A stretch of DNA of 64,000 nucleotides, from NCBI GenBank assembly GCA_023664185.1, contig JAMPGA010000003.1, positions 159,847-223,846 of the forward strand, in the 5' to 3' direction. The position numbers and the translations under genes were made by a program. Origin of the DNA: Muribaculaceae bacterium. GTDB lineage: Bacteria > Bacteroidota > Bacteroidia > Bacteroidales > Muribaculaceae. Within the stretch, counting starts at the first letter, position 1. The number at the start of each line of letters is the position of its first letter. The notes below the pieces were generated by a model. It did not search any database and was not told the DNA's origin. It saw only the letters and a list, made by a program, of their open reading frames with translations. Shown here piece after piece: positions 45,592 through 55,548 of the stretch.

Positions 45592-46128
45592 ATGAACACT
45601 CTTGAACAATTTGATTCGGCTCTGGCTCTGTGCCGGGATATATTCAGCAAAAAACTTGAGGACTATGGCCCTTCGTGGCGCATCCTGAGGCCTCGATCTG
45701 TCACCGATCAGCTCTATATCAAGGCTAAACGCATCCGAACCCTCGAGGAGGGCCCCGCTATGGTGAACGAGGGTATTCTGGGCGAATTTATGGCCATAGT
45801 GAATTATGGTATAATAGGACTGATACAGCTCGAAAAGGGATATGCCGACTGTGCTGATATGCCTGCCGACGAGGCTCTGGCGCTATACGACCGTGTGGCT
45901 TCGGAGAGTCGTGCACTTATGGCGGCCAAGACTCATGACTATGGCGATGCCTGGAGAGAGATGAGGGTCAACTCGTATACCGACTTTATCCTCACCAAGC
46001 TGCAGCGCGTCAAGGAGATAGAGGATAATGCCGGACACACTCAGATTAGCGAGGGTATCGACTCAAACTATCAGGACATTATAAATTATGCCATCTTCGG
46101 AATCATCAAGCTCACCGAGTCGCACTAA
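45592..46128 (+). CDS. DUF1599 domain-containing protein
   Basis: A 178-residue cytoplasmic protein made of two similar halves: 'CRDIFSKKLEDYGPSWRILRPRSVTDQLYIKAKRIRTLEE' and 'SRALMAAKTHDYGDAWREMRVNSYTDFILTKLQRVKEIED', each ending in 'GEFMAIVNYGIIGLIQL'-like helices. This is the DUF1599 duplication found in Bacteroidetes. The fold may relate to nucleotide pyrophosphatases of the all-alpha NTP type, but that is a guess. It is followed by the DoxX-type gene, overlapping by 41 nt, as in other Bacteroidales. Confidence 0.88.
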   Translation: MNTLEQFDSALALCRDIFSKKLEDYGPSWRILRPRSVTDQLYIKAKRIRTLEEGPAMVNEGILGEFMAIVNYGIIGLIQLEKGYADCADMPADEALALYDRVASESRALMAAKTHDYGDAWREMRVNSYTDFILTKLQRVKEIEDNAGHTQISEGIDSNYQDIINYAIFGIIKLTESH

Positions 46129-47419
46129 GGTTTCAGACATCCTTGGCCGTGCGTGGCTGGTGTGGGTGATGCGCTTGCTGATAGGAGGCGTGTTCATCTT
46201 CTCGGGGTTTGTCAAGGCGATAGACCCTTGGGGGAGTGTGCTGAAAATCGGTGAGTATTTCGATGTGTGGGGCTTCCATGTGCCCAACACTATAGTCACC
46301 TGTGCTGCGTTTCTGCTGGGAGGTTTCGAGTTTGTATGGGGCTCATTGCTGGTCATGGGGTGTTATCGCCGTAGCTCGGTGTGGATGCTCACCCTAATGA
46401 TGGCCTTCATGCTGCCGCTCACGCTCTATATTGCCATCAGTTCCCCGGTGGATGACTGCGGTTGCTTCGGCGACTTCCTGGTGATATCAAACACGGCAAC
46501 TTTTGTAAAAAACATTTTCATCACCCTCGGGCTGGTGTATCTCATCATTTTCAATGGCCGGGTTAGTGGCCTATTTATCACCTATATTCAGTGGATAATC
46601 GGTGGTCTCGTCACTTTCTATATCCTTGCCATTGAGCTTTATGGCTTTAATATCCAGCCGCTTCAGGATTATCGGCGCTTTTCACCGGGCACCATGCTTG
46701 TGGGCAATGCCCAGGATCAGGACGAGGATGAGCGGGAGGTGGAGATGGAGTTTGTGTATGAACGCGACGGCCGACGTGCCACTTTCACCATGGACAATCT
46801 GCCCGATTCGAGCTGGACTTTTGTGGAGCGCCGCATCATTGGAGGCGATGTCGACGGTTCAGATGGATTCACAGTGATCGATGATGGCGAGGATGTGGCT
46901 CCTGAGCTGATAGACAATGAGGTGGAGATGTTTGTGGTGACAATCCCCGAGCTGCGCCGTGTAGACCTCTCTTGCACCTATCTGCTCAACGAGCTCAACG
47001 ACTTCATCAATGCTCGCGGTGGCACCATGGTGGCATTCACCGGCGATGACGAAGAGGGCATAGAGTGGTGGCGTGATATCTCCATGGCCACATACCCTAT
47101 GGTTCATGCCGAGCCTAAAGAGCTGCGCGAACTGGCTCGCGGAAATGCAGCACTGGTATATCTTGACAAGGGTGTGGTGAAGTGGAAGCGCACGGTGGCC
47201 TCCATCCCCAATACTCTGATTACCGAGACCCCTTCGAGGGAGCTGATAAATCATCTCGACCCTCATCACTCCGATGTGCTCCGTGCCCTCACGGGTGCTT
47301 TCGGGCTGATTCTGGTAGTGATTTTTGTGCTCGACCGCAGCGGCAAGCTTATAACGTGGCATATCCTGCGGCGACGCCGTAAAGATGCTACAACTGAAAC
47401 TCCAGAGTCGCGCGGCTGA
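46088..47419 (+). CDS. BT_3928-type membrane protein (DoxX/MauE-like plus C-terminal domain)
   Basis: A 443-residue inner membrane protein. The N-terminal part has a DoxX/MauE-like four-helix core ('RLLIGGVFIFSGFVKAIDPWGSVLKIGEYFDVWG' and the cysteine pair in 'VDDCGCFGDFL'), followed by a soluble region of about 190 residues and a last membrane helix near residue 415. The double cysteine hints at redox traffic with quinones or thiols. The first ATG (46088) overlaps the DUF1599 gene by 41 nt; an internal ATG at 46169 would cut the first helix, so I prefer the long form. The 3' end overlaps the convergent gene by 32 nt. Confidence 0.85.
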   Translation: MPSSESSSSPSRTKVSDILGRAWLVWVMRLLIGGVFIFSGFVKAIDPWGSVLKIGEYFDVWGFHVPNTIVTCAAFLLGGFEFVWGSLLVMGCYRRSSVWMLTLMMAFMLPLTLYIAISSPVDDCGCFGDFLVISNTATFVKNIFITLGLVYLIIFNGRVSGLFITYIQWIIGGLVTFYILAIELYGFNIQPLQDYRRFSPGTMLVGNAQDQDEDEREVEMEFVYERDGRRATFTMDNLPDSSWTFVERRIIGGDVDGSDGFTVIDDGEDVAPELIDNEVEMFVVTIPELRRVDLSCTYLLNELNDFINARGGTMVAFTGDDEEGIEWWRDISMATYPMVHAEPKELRELARGNAALVYLDKGVVKWKRTVASIPNTLITETPSRELINHLDPHHSDVLRALTGAFGLILVVIFVLDRSGKLITWHILRRRRKDATTETPESRG

Positions 47420-47921
47420 CCCCGGCCGGTAGAGAAGAGTAGGGGACGGTAATAAACTGCAGGCGTGATGTGTCGAGGAGATATATCACGCCTGTCGATG
47501 TAAAGCGCACGCTTTTTATCTGATTACGCGCTATGAAATCTATTTCGGGAGCGCCGTCGTCGGGAGTATCGTCTTCACCCTCGGTCTTCTGTGGCTGGTA
47601 GATCAAAGTAAGACCTTCGGCGGGGCGTATCTCCACATGTTTTGGACGAATGGCCATGCGCACCTCGGGGGTGAGCATATAGTAGGTGTAGAGAAACGAT
47701 ATGGCCATGGGGACTGCTATGAACACCAGCATGAGCGCTATGAGCAGATAGCGCCAGTCGTCGAGACAAACGCCCAAGGCTCCGAACATAGCCACCGGTA
47801 GCAGCATCGACCACCCGTAGAGCGGTAGCCACAGAGTGAGCAGTGTGCTGAAATACTGCCCTGACGTGGTGGTGAAAACTTCGGTGGTGGTGACAGGCAG
47901 GGGGGCGGCAGACTCAGTCAT
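47388..47921 (-). CDS. Membrane protein with two helices, unknown
   Basis: A 177-residue protein. Two hydrophobic helices ('LPLYGWSMLLPVAMFGALGVCL' and 'YLLIALMLVFIAVPMAISFLYTYYML', about residues 32-78) are followed by a soluble beta-rich domain that includes 'RPKHVEIRPAEGLTLIYQPQ' and 'FIARNQIKSVRFTSTGVIYLLD', reminiscent of bacterial PH-like domains. No function is recognised. It overlaps the end of the carbamoylputrescine amidase gene by 8 nt and is probably the last gene of that operon. Confidence 0.75.
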   Translation of the reverse strand: MTESAAPLPVTTTEVFTTTSGQYFSTLLTLWLPLYGWSMLLPVAMFGALGVCLDDWRYLLIALMLVFIAVPMAISFLYTYYMLTPEVRMAIRPKHVEIRPAEGLTLIYQPQKTEGEDDTPDDGAPEIDFIARNQIKSVRFTSTGVIYLLDTSRLQFITVPYSSLPAGVSRATLEFQL

Positions 47922-48792
47922 CTATGTATCGGTGCAGTATGTTGGTGTAACTGTCTATGCGGCGGTCGCGCAGGAAGGGCCACCAGCGTCTCACATTCTC
48001 GCACCTCTGCATGTCGATATCCACAATGGATTCTGTCTCGGTGTCGGCGGGGGCTCGGTATATGAGCTCGCCCTGCGGGCCTGCCACAAAGCTGCTCCCC
48101 CAGAACTGTATACCGTTGGTCTGCCCCGACGGGTCAGTCTCGTGGCCGGTGCGGTTTACGGTAATCACTGGTATACCGTTGGCCACAGCGTGGCCGCGCT
48201 GCACAGTGGTCCAAGCCTCGCGCTGGCGCTCCTGCTCGTCGGTAGTATCTGAGCTCTCCCAGCCTATGGCGGTGGGGTAGATTAGCATCTCGGCACCTTT
48301 CATGGCCATGAGCCTGGCAGCTTCAGGATACCATTGATCCCAGCACACCAGCACGCCCAGACGCCCCACGGAGGTCTGTATGGGCTCGAATCCCATATCG
48401 CCGGGTGTGAAATAGAACTTTTCGTAGTAGGCCGGATCGTCGGGGATATGCATCTTGCGATACTTTCCGGCTATCGAGCCATCTTTGTCAAACACTACTG
48501 CAGTGTTGTGGTAGAGTCCGGGAGCACGGCGCTCGAAAAGAGAGGTCACCAGCACCACCCCGGCCTCGCGGGCTGTGGCCGAATAGAAATCGGTGGCCTC
48601 CGAGGGGATGGGGACTGCCAGGTTGAAGTTGTCGACGTTTTCGGTCTGGCAGAAGTAGAGCGAGTCGTGGAGCTCCTGGAGCACTACAAGCTCGGCTCCC
48701 TTTGCGGCAAGTTTTTTTATTTTTTCGGCCAGACGGTTGCGATTGTCATCGCGGTCGGAGCTGTTGGCCTGTTGTATGATACCTACTTTCAT
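47914..48792 (-). CDS. aguB: N-carbamoylputrescine amidase
   Basis: Hydrolyses N-carbamoylputrescine to putrescine, ammonia and CO2. The 292-residue nitrilase-family protein has the full Glu-Lys-Cys triad: 'VVLQELHDSLYF' (Glu), 'GKYRKMHIPDDPAYYEKFYFTPGD' (Lys) and 'LGVLVCWDQWYPEAARL' (Cys). These segments are characteristic of the CPA branch. It overlaps aguA by 4 nt, completing the two-step agmatine-to-putrescine route. Confidence 0.95.
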   Translation of the reverse strand: MKVGIIQQANSSDRDDNRNRLAEKIKKLAAKGAELVVLQELHDSLYFCQTENVDNFNLAVPIPSEATDFYSATAREAGVVLVTSLFERRAPGLYHNTAVVFDKDGSIAGKYRKMHIPDDPAYYEKFYFTPGDMGFEPIQTSVGRLGVLVCWDQWYPEAARLMAMKGAEMLIYPTAIGWESSDTTDEQERQREAWTTVQRGHAVANGIPVITVNRTGHETDPSGQTNGIQFWGSSFVAGPQGELIYRAPADTETESIVDIDMQRCENVRRWWPFLRDRRIDSYTNILHRYIDD

Positions 48793-49835
48793 TTCAGAAT
48801 GTGGTGAAGAGTGGGAAATTGCATGGAGGCGCAGTGGAGCGAGCCATGCTGCTGAATTAGCGCCCTGCAGTCGAGTGGCACTATGCGGTAGGTGTGATAC
48901 ACGCTCTGTATCATCATGGCTGCCAACGTGTCCTTGCGCAGCTGGCCGTAGGTGGGCACGAAGACCGTGCCGTTTGACACCAGATAGTTGGCATATGTGG
49001 CTGGCAACTGCATCCCGTCGCTGTCATAGATAGGTGCGGGCAGGGGCAGCTCCACAAGGTGGTAGGGCTGCCCGGCGGGGGTGAGGAGTGTTTTCAGCTG
49101 CTCTTTCATAGCCTCGAGCCCAGGATTGTTTGGGTCTCCCTCTTCGCCGGGGCCGCAATAGATGATGGTGTCGTCGGGAGCAAGTCGGGCCAGAGTGTCG
49201 ATGTGGCTGTCAGTGTCATCGCCGGCCAGCGCGCCATGGTCGAGCCACAATACGTGGCTTGCCCCAAGATAGCGGTGCAGGCGCTCTTCTATCTGCTGCC
49301 GGTCAAGATCTCCGTTACGGTTGGGCGAGAGAAGACACTCGGATGTGGTGAGGATGGTGCCGCGGCCGTCGCTTTCGATAGAGCCCCCCTCGAGCACAAA
49401 GCCCAGACGGTTCTCGCGAGTGCCTGGCAGCAGCCCGAGACTGTAGAGATGAAGGTTTACAAGATTGTCACGGTCGGCGGCAAACTTAAGCCCCCAGCCG
49501 TTAAATTTGAAGTCGATGGCGGTGAGCCCGGAGCCGTCGGCGATGGTGATGGGGCCGTAGTCGCGAGTCCAGGTGTCGTTGGTGGGTATGTCGATGAACG
49601 TGACGCGCGCCGGGTTAAATCCGGCCTGAGTGAACGATGGATTGCACAACCTTTCGGGACCCACAACGATGACCGGAGTGACCTCGGAGATGGCTTTGAC
49701 GATTCGTCCGTAGCACTCGAGCACATCGGGCAGTATTGGCTCCCAATCAGTCTGCGCATGTGGCCATGCCATGAGCACGGCCTGCTGAGGTTCCCACTCG
49801 GAGGGCAGCCGGCGTTCATTCATCTTCGTATTCAT
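48789..49835 (-). CDS. aguA: Agmatine deiminase
   Basis: Converts agmatine to N-carbamoylputrescine. The 348-residue protein shows 'RRLPSEWEPQQAVLMAWPH' at the start, 'DTWTRDYGPI', 'FVLEGGSIESDGRGTILTTSECLL', 'LWLDHGALAGDDTDSHIDTLARL' and the catalytic cysteine near the end in 'GSLHCASMQFP'. The ATG at 49835 overlaps the upstream small gene by 20 nt; an ATG at 49823 (MNERRLPSEW) is a fair alternative. Confidence 0.94.
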   Translation of the reverse strand: MNTKMNERRLPSEWEPQQAVLMAWPHAQTDWEPILPDVLECYGRIVKAISEVTPVIVVGPERLCNPSFTQAGFNPARVTFIDIPTNDTWTRDYGPITIADGSGLTAIDFKFNGWGLKFAADRDNLVNLHLYSLGLLPGTRENRLGFVLEGGSIESDGRGTILTTSECLLSPNRNGDLDRQQIEERLHRYLGASHVLWLDHGALAGDDTDSHIDTLARLAPDDTIIYCGPGEEGDPNNPGLEAMKEQLKTLLTPAGQPYHLVELPLPAPIYDSDGMQLPATYANYLVSNGTVFVPTYGQLRKDTLAAMMIQSVYHTYRIVPLDCRALIQQHGSLHCASMQFPTLHHILK

Positions 49836-50052
49836 CTTTCAGATTGTCCCATATATTGTCTTGCGATTCAAGATATTCCTCGCAAAAGTCCATAAAGCCG
49901 TTTTTCTCGGTGCTACCTACGTCGTGACACCATTCGCGATACTGCTTTCTGAGATCGGGATCCTCGTGAATCCTCTTCTTGAATTCAGCCTCGGCTATGT
50001 CAACGCTGCCGTATTCGGTGAGCAACGATGTGAAATAATCTGTGATTTCCAT
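49816..50052 (-). CDS. Small acidic protein (78 aa), first gene of the agmatine operon
   Basis: Starts MEITDYFTSLLTEYGSVDIA and continues with 'EAEFKKRIHEDPDLRKQYREWCHDVG'; strongly charged, probably all helical, ending in an acidic tail. I recognise no family function, though short proteins of this look occur in Bacteroidales. It is just downstream of a good promoter and overlaps aguA by 20 nt, so it is likely translated and coupled. Confidence 0.7.
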   Translation of the reverse strand: MEITDYFTSLLTEYGSVDIAEAEFKKRIHEDPDLRKQYREWCHDVGSTEKNGFMDFCEEYLESQDNIWDNLKDEYEDE

Positions 50053-50106
50053 TGTATTTTATCGTGATTGCATAATCATGTAAAAGTGGAGAGAAGTCAG
50101 ACGCTC

Positions 50107-50138
50107 CAAATTTAGGCATTATGTGTGAGATACACAAC
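50107..50138 (-). promoter_or_regulatory. Promoter of the agmatine operon
   Basis: On the minus strand: GTTG at 50138-50135, 20-nt spacer, TAAATTTG at 50114-50107. Confidence 0.62.
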
Positions 50139-50250
50139 ATATTTGTCGTAAAAGCATTGCAAGGAACAATTCTTTTATATTTTATGAGGTATAATTGACA
50201 AATATTAGCAATTTTCCGGGCATAATTTCAGTGCTTCGGATGGTGTGAAG

Positions 50251-50282
50251 GTTGTATATGTGGGCAATTTTTCGTAACTTTG
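50251..50282 (+). promoter_or_regulatory. Promoter of the CHU_C-domain gene
   Basis: GTTG at 50251-50254, 20-nt spacer, TAACTTTG at 50275-50282; start codon 27 nt downstream. Confidence 0.65.
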
Positions 50283-50309
50283 TAAGTCAATCCATCTGCA
50301 ATTTTTCAT

Positions 50310-51620
50310 ATGAGAACCACCGTAATATTCCTCTTTTTGATAGCCTCCCTCCAGTGTGTAAGTGCTTCGCGTCTGGTGTGGAGCTCGTCGTCGCGTCAGG
50401 TCATCAGCGTTGAGGCGCCCACCGGCTCCGGGCTCGATGAAATCTGTGTGATACCGGGCGTTGACGGTGTTACGGTGAGCTATCAGCCCGCAGGAGGCAA
50501 CCCGCAGCAGGTGAGATGGTATCGCTATTCGAGCCTCGGAGGGGGCTATGCCGAGGAGGTGTTTGGCTCTACTGACGGCGATCTTTCGCGCCTTGTAAGC
50601 CTCGAGGGTGACATGGGTTATATCGTTGAAGAGGGTACACAGAGATACTGCTTCTGGGTAGTGGACTACTCAAAGCATCCCTATAGTCTGACAGCTCTCA
50701 CAGAGTCGCCCGAACAGGAGTGTGGCCGTGTGGCTCTCGATGTAGCTGGAAGTGCCGACGAGATAGTGTATTACTCGATAAACGGGCGTCGCATGGTGCT
50801 CTCGCGCGAGATAGTTGTGGACTACAACACTCTTAAATACGACGATGATGCCGCCGATTATCGCCAGACGGCTGAGTCGGAGATACTTACGCATTTCACA
50901 ACCACACTCCACCTGCCTGCACCTCTGTGTCAGACAGATTTTACTGTGACCGGCGATAGATTTCTGAGACAGTGGGGTATGGCCGATGTGTATACATCTC
51001 CATCCTTTGCGCCACGCAGTGTGAGCTGCCACACTGTGGCCGAGCAGACTCAGCGTGATGCAGACAATGAGATAGGAACAGCCTCGGGAGGCGACGGTCT
51101 GGGAGGATCGGCCCCATGTGAGGTGAGATTCCAGGCTGCTGTGACAGATGCAGCCATATTCCGTGAATGGCAGTTCTCGCGCTATCCGGAGTTTGACGAT
51201 ATAACGCTACGAGTGTCTGATCTTGACTTTACACACACATTTACTGAACAGGGCACCGAGTATGTGCGTTTTTACTGTGCCAATGCCGATGCTTCGTGTG
51301 AGGAGTATGGCACCACCTACGAAATCAGCATCGGCACCTCGACCCTCAAATGCCCTAATGCCTTCTCTCCCCTCAACGAAGATGGCGTGAACGATGTCTG
51401 GAAGGTATCATATGCCTCGATAGTCTCGTTCAAGTGTTCCATCTTCAATCGGTTTGGTCGTGAGATCATATCCTTCACCAATCCGGCCGACGGCTGGGAT
51501 GGCCGCTACGGAGGCAAGTTCGTGCCGGCCGGGGTTTACTATTATGTCATCAAGGCGCGCGGAGCCGACGGCCGCGATTATGATCTGTCGGGCGATATTA
51601 ATATTGTAGATTACAAATAG
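50310..51620 (+). CDS. Secreted protein with gliding-motility-type (CHU_C) C-terminal domain
   Basis: A 436-residue protein with a signal peptide (MRTTVIFLFLIASLQCVSA). The body is beta-rich and unrecognised. The last 90 residues match the type B sorting domain of the type IX secretion system: 'CPNAFSPLNEDGVNDVW' then 'IFNRFGREIISFTNPADGWDGRYGGKFVPAGVYYYVIKA'. Proteins with this domain are usually exported across the outer membrane by T9SS. No T9SS genes are in the window. The lytic transglycosylase gene starts 1 nt after its stop. Confidence 0.85.
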   Translation: MRTTVIFLFLIASLQCVSASRLVWSSSSRQVISVEAPTGSGLDEICVIPGVDGVTVSYQPAGGNPQQVRWYRYSSLGGGYAEEVFGSTDGDLSRLVSLEGDMGYIVEEGTQRYCFWVVDYSKHPYSLTALTESPEQECGRVALDVAGSADEIVYYSINGRRMVLSREIVVDYNTLKYDDDAADYRQTAESEILTHFTTTLHLPAPLCQTDFTVTGDRFLRQWGMADVYTSPSFAPRSVSCHTVAEQTQRDADNEIGTASGGDGLGGSAPCEVRFQAAVTDAAIFREWQFSRYPEFDDITLRVSDLDFTHTFTEQGTEYVRFYCANADASCEEYGTTYEISIGTSTLKCPNAFSPLNEDGVNDVWKVSYASIVSFKCSIFNRFGREIISFTNPADGWDGRYGGKFVPAGVYYYVIKARGADGRDYDLSGDINIVDYK

Positions 51621-51621
51621 C

Positions 51622-52605
51622 ATGACTCTCAACCACAAGACATTTCTCGGCTCTGTAGCCGCACTCACACTTCTGGGCGTTCTCGCTCCTGCAGAAGATG
51701 CCCAGGCGCGCACGCATCACAACGATGTGACCGAAGCTTCGGCCACGCAGTTTGCACCCGTAGTCTCGCCCTATATTCCCAGCTCGGTCAGGTTTGCAGG
51801 TGAGACCATCGGGCTCGACGATGTGAGCATGGCCGAACGCCTGGACCGTGAGCTCTCGGCAATGGCCTACACCCACGGCAACACCATGCTGGTGATAAAG
51901 AGAGCCAACAGATATTTTCCGCAGCTCATTCCCATACTGAAGCGCAACGGTGTCCCTGAGGATATCGTGTATCTGGCGGCCATAGAGTCGTCGCTCAATC
52001 CGCGGGCCGTCTCCTCGGCCAAGGCTGCAGGAATGTGGCAGTTCATGCCGGCTACGGCCAAGGAATATGGCCTTGAGGTGTCGACTGAAGTAGACGAGCG
52101 CTACGATGTGGAAAAATCCACCGAGGCCGCCTGCCGCTATCTGAAAAACGCTTATGCCAAATATGGCAATTGGGAAAGTGTGGCGGCCAGCTATAACGGC
52201 GGCATGGGCCGTATATCCACCGAGCTTGAGGCTCAGCAGGCCGATTCGGCCTACGATCTTTGGCTCGCCGAAGAAACCATGCGCTATCCCTTCAGGATGC
52301 TGGCTATGAAGATGATACTCGAGACCCCGGCCGACTATGGATTCCATCTCACGGCCGACAATCTATATCAACCCTTCGAATATGAAACGGTGAGTGTCTC
52401 AGGTCCTGTGGCCGACTGGCCGCAGTGGGCCATAGACAACGGCACCGATTATCGCACCCTGCGCGAGCATAACCCGTGGATACGGTCAAAGCAGCTCACC
52501 AACAAGGCAGGGAAGACGTATAAAGTGAAGATCCCCAAACGGGATTCCCTGTCGAGGTCGAAGCAGAAGACCGTGGTCTACAATTCGGCCTGGACAGGCA
52601 AATGA
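51622..52605 (+). CDS. Membrane-bound lytic transglycosylase (SLT domain, MltD-like)
   Basis: A 327-residue exported protein with an N-terminal signal ('[22 protein letters not shown]'). The SLT domain contains the catalytic Glu in '[38 protein letters not shown]' and the '[13 protein letters not shown]' motif. It cleaves peptidoglycan glycan strands to anhydromuropeptides. The C-terminal third, about 90 residues, lacks a clear LysM domain but is basic and could bind the wall. It is translationally close to the CHU_C gene. Confidence 0.92.
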   Translation: MTLNHKTFLGSVAALTLLGVLAPAEDAQARTHHNDVTEASATQFAPVVSPYIPSSVRFAGETIGLDDVSMAERLDRELSAMAYTHGNTMLVIKRANRYFPQLIPILKRNGVPEDIVYLAAIESSLNPRAVSSAKAAGMWQFMPATAKEYGLEVSTEVDERYDVEKSTEAACRYLKNAYAKYGNWESVAASYNGGMGRISTELEAQQADSAYDLWLAEETMRYPFRMLAMKMILETPADYGFHLTADNLYQPFEYETVSVSGPVADWPQWAIDNGTDYRTLREHNPWIRSKQLTNKAGKTYKVKIPKRDSLSRSKQKTVVYNSAWTGK

Positions 52606-52626
52606 CACACAACCTCAACTTGACGA

Positions 52627-55476
52627 ATGACAGAAATCAGAGATAAACACTCAATACCCACCCCTTCGCTCCGTGTGCTCGGCGCAAAGGTGCACAATCT
52701 TAAAAATATTGACGTAGAGATTCCACATAATGCCCTCACGGTGGTGACGGGCTTGAGTGGCAGTGGCAAATCGTCGCTCGCCTTCGATACTATATATGCC
52801 GAGGGTCAGCGCCGCTACATAGAGACTTTTTCGGCTTATGCCCGCAATATGCTTGGCAATCTTGAGCGCCCCGATGTCGACAAGATCACAGGTCTGTCGC
52901 CCGTGATAGCCATAGAGCAGAAAACCGTCAACCGCAATCCCCGTTCCACCATAGGCACCACTACAGAGATCTACGACTTCCTGCGTCTGCTCTATGCCAG
53001 GGCCGGCACGGCGGTGAGCTATATTACCGGCCAACCTATGGTGAAGTATACTCGCGACCAGATAGTGGCTCTGATACTTCAGCGCTTCGAGGGGCATAAG
53101 ATATATGTCCTGGCTCCGGTGGTCAAGAACCGCAAGGGTCACTACAAGGAGCTGTTCGAGCAGATGAGAAAGAAGGGCTTCCTCACCGTCAGGGTAGATG
53201 GGCAGCTGCGCGAGCTCACCGTGGGTATGAAGGTGGATCGATATAAGAACCACGACATCGAGCTGGTGATAGACCGATTGAAAGTGTCGTCGAAGGATAT
53301 GACACGACTGGAGTCGACCGTGGCCGACGCACTGCGCCAGGGCGACAAGCAGATGATGGTCTATGACGTAGACAGCGACAGCGTGTCATACTTCTCGCAG
53401 ACACTCATGGACGGTGCCAGCGGCATATCTTACCGCGAGCCTGCTCCACACAATTTTTCGTTCAACTCTCCCCTGGGAGCCTGTCCCTGCTGCAAGGGAT
53501 TGGGATATGTCAATATCATCGACCGCGACAAGGTGATACCAAACCCCTCGCTGTCGCTCTATCAGGGAGGTATAGCGCCTCTCGGAAAGTATAGAAACTC
53601 CATGATATTCTGGCAGCTCGAGGCTATATGCCGCAAGTATGGCCACACACTGAAGACACCCGTAGGTGAGCTGGGTGAGGAGGCGCTGAGCGATATCCTC
53701 AACGGCACCACCGAGCGCCTGGTGATTGAAAACGACACCATGGCCACCATGAACTATTTCCAGACTTACGAGGGTATAGTGAAGTATATCGAAGCTCAGC
53801 AGGGCGAGGAGGCTTCGGCGTCGGCCAAGAAATGGAGCGAGGGGTTCTATACCCGCGCAGTGTGTCCAGAGTGTAACGGCGACCGCCTGAATCGCGAGGC
53901 TTTGCATTTCTTTATCGACGGTAAGAATATTGCCGATCTGTGCAGGATGGATATAGCCGAGCTTTACGAATGGAGTCTAACCATTGAGGATAAGCTCGAC
54001 CCGACTGCCAGGATGATTGCTTCGGAGATACTCAAGGAGGTGCGTTCGCGCCTCAAGTTTCTGGTAGATGTCGGTCTGGATTATCTCCAGCTCGGGCGTG
54101 CCTCGGCCACACTGTCGGGCGGCGAGAGCCAGCGCATCAGACTCGCCACTCAGCTGGGCAGTCGTCTTGTGAATGTGCTCTATATCCTCGACGAACCTTC
54201 CATCGGGCTGCACCAGCGCGACAATCTACGCCTCATCAACTCGCTGAAACAGCTGCGCGATGCTTCAAACTCGATTCTTGTGGTGGAACACGATAAGGAT
54301 ATAATGCTGCAGGCTGATCAAATTGTCGACATCGGCCCCGGAGCCGGGAGAAAGGGAGGCAATGTGGTCTATTCGGGCACTCCCACAGATATGCTCGCCA
54401 CCGACACCCTCACTGCCCGCTATCTCAACGGCAATCTTGCCATCAAGCCCAACACTTCTCCCCGCCAGGGCAACGGCAAGACACTGACACTGCGTGGCGC
54501 CACAGGGCACAATCTGCGCAATGTCGATCTGGAACTTCCGCTGGGCAAGCTGATATGTGTGGCCGGAGTGTCGGGCAGCGGCAAGTCGTCGCTCGTCAAT
54601 GCCACTCTGCAGCCCATATTGAGCCGCCACTTCTATCGGTCGCAACAGGAACCTCTGCCTTACCGGGAGATAGAGGGGATTGAGAATATCGACAAGGTTG
54701 TCACAGTCGATCAGTCGCCTCTGGGACGCTCGCCGCGCTCAAATCCTGCCACATATACCGGAGTCTTTACGGCCATACGCGACCTCTATGCGTCGCTCCC
54801 AGAGGCCAAGATTCGAGGCTACAAGCCCGGGCGTTTCTCGTTTAACGTGGCTGGTGGGCGGTGTGAAACCTGCAAGGGTAACGGCTATAAAACAATTGAG
54901 ATGAACTTCTTGCCAGATGTGCTTGTGCCGTGTGAAACATGCTCAGGCAAGCGCTACAACCGCGAGACTCTGGAGGTGAGATTCAAGGGTAAGTCGATAG
55001 CCGATGTGCTCGACATGACCATCAATCAGGCCGTAGATTTCTTCTCGGGCATCCCCTCGATCCTGGGCAAGATAAAAGTGCTCCAGGATATCGGCTTGGG
55101 CTACATAAAGTTAGGTCAGCCATCGTCGACTCTGTCGGGCGGTGAGAACCAGCGTGTCAAGCTGGCCACAGAGCTGGCACGTCGCGACACAGGAAATACA
55201 CTTTTCATACTCGACGAGCCCACCACGGGTCTGCATTTCGATGATATCCGCGTGCTGCTCGGTGTGCTCAACCGTCTGGTTGACAAGGGTAATACCGTGC
55301 TGGTGATTGAGCATAATCTCGACATAGTGTGTGCTGCTGACCTTGTGGTGGATATGGGTCCCGGCGGAGGCCGAAACGGTGGATGTATCATCGCACAGGG
55401 CAGTCCGGCAGAGGTGGCCATGACCGATTCTCCCACTGCTCCCTTCATCCGCGCTGAATTGGGGCTTGAAAAGTAG
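52627..55476 (+). CDS. uvrA: Excinuclease ABC subunit A
   Basis: A 949-residue DNA damage sensor for nucleotide excision repair. Both ABC modules are complete: Walker [10 protein letters not shown] (42-50) and GVSGSGKSS, signatures [12 protein letters not shown] and [12 protein letters not shown]. Zinc-finger cysteines appear in '[11 protein letters not shown]', '[10 protein letters not shown]' and '[33 protein letters not shown]'. It loads UvrB at lesions. It starts 21 nt after the transglycosylase gene. Confidence 0.98.
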   Translation: MTEIRDKHSIPTPSLRVLGAKVHNLKNIDVEIPHNALTVVTGLSGSGKSSLAFDTIYAEGQRRYIETFSAYARNMLGNLERPDVDKITGLSPVIAIEQKTVNRNPRSTIGTTTEIYDFLRLLYARAGTAVSYITGQPMVKYTRDQIVALILQRFEGHKIYVLAPVVKNRKGHYKELFEQMRKKGFLTVRVDGQLRELTVGMKVDRYKNHDIELVIDRLKVSSKDMTRLESTVADALRQGDKQMMVYDVDSDSVSYFSQTLMDGASGISYREPAPHNFSFNSPLGACPCCKGLGYVNIIDRDKVIPNPSLSLYQGGIAPLGKYRNSMIFWQLEAICRKYGHTLKTPVGELGEEALSDILNGTTERLVIENDTMATMNYFQTYEGIVKYIEAQQGEEASASAKKWSEGFYTRAVCPECNGDRLNREALHFFIDGKNIADLCRMDIAELYEWSLTIEDKLDPTARMIASEILKEVRSRLKFLVDVGLDYLQLGRASATLSGGESQRIRLATQLGSRLVNVLYILDEPSIGLHQRDNLRLINSLKQLRDASNSILVVEHDKDIMLQADQIVDIGPGAGRKGGNVVYSGTPTDMLATDTLTARYLNGNLAIKPNTSPRQGNGKTLTLRGATGHNLRNVDLELPLGKLICVAGVSGSGKSSLVNATLQPILSRHFYRSQQEPLPYREIEGIENIDKVVTVDQSPLGRSPRSNPATYTGVFTAIRDLYASLPEAKIRGYKPGRFSFNVAGGRCETCKGNGYKTIEMNFLPDVLVPCETCSGKRYNRETLEVRFKGKSIADVLDMTINQAVDFFSGIPSILGKIKVLQDIGLGYIKLGQPSSTLSGGENQRVKLATELARRDTGNTLFILDEPTTGLHFDDIRVLLGVLNRLVDKGNTVLVIEHNLDIVCAADLVVDMGPGGGRNGGCIIAQGSPAEVAMTDSPTAPFIRAELGLEK

Positions 55477-55548
55477 AATTAGATATTTTGTTAGTCTTTT
55501 TTAACAATTTCTGTTAATATATCTCCACCTTTGAAGGGTTAATATAGT

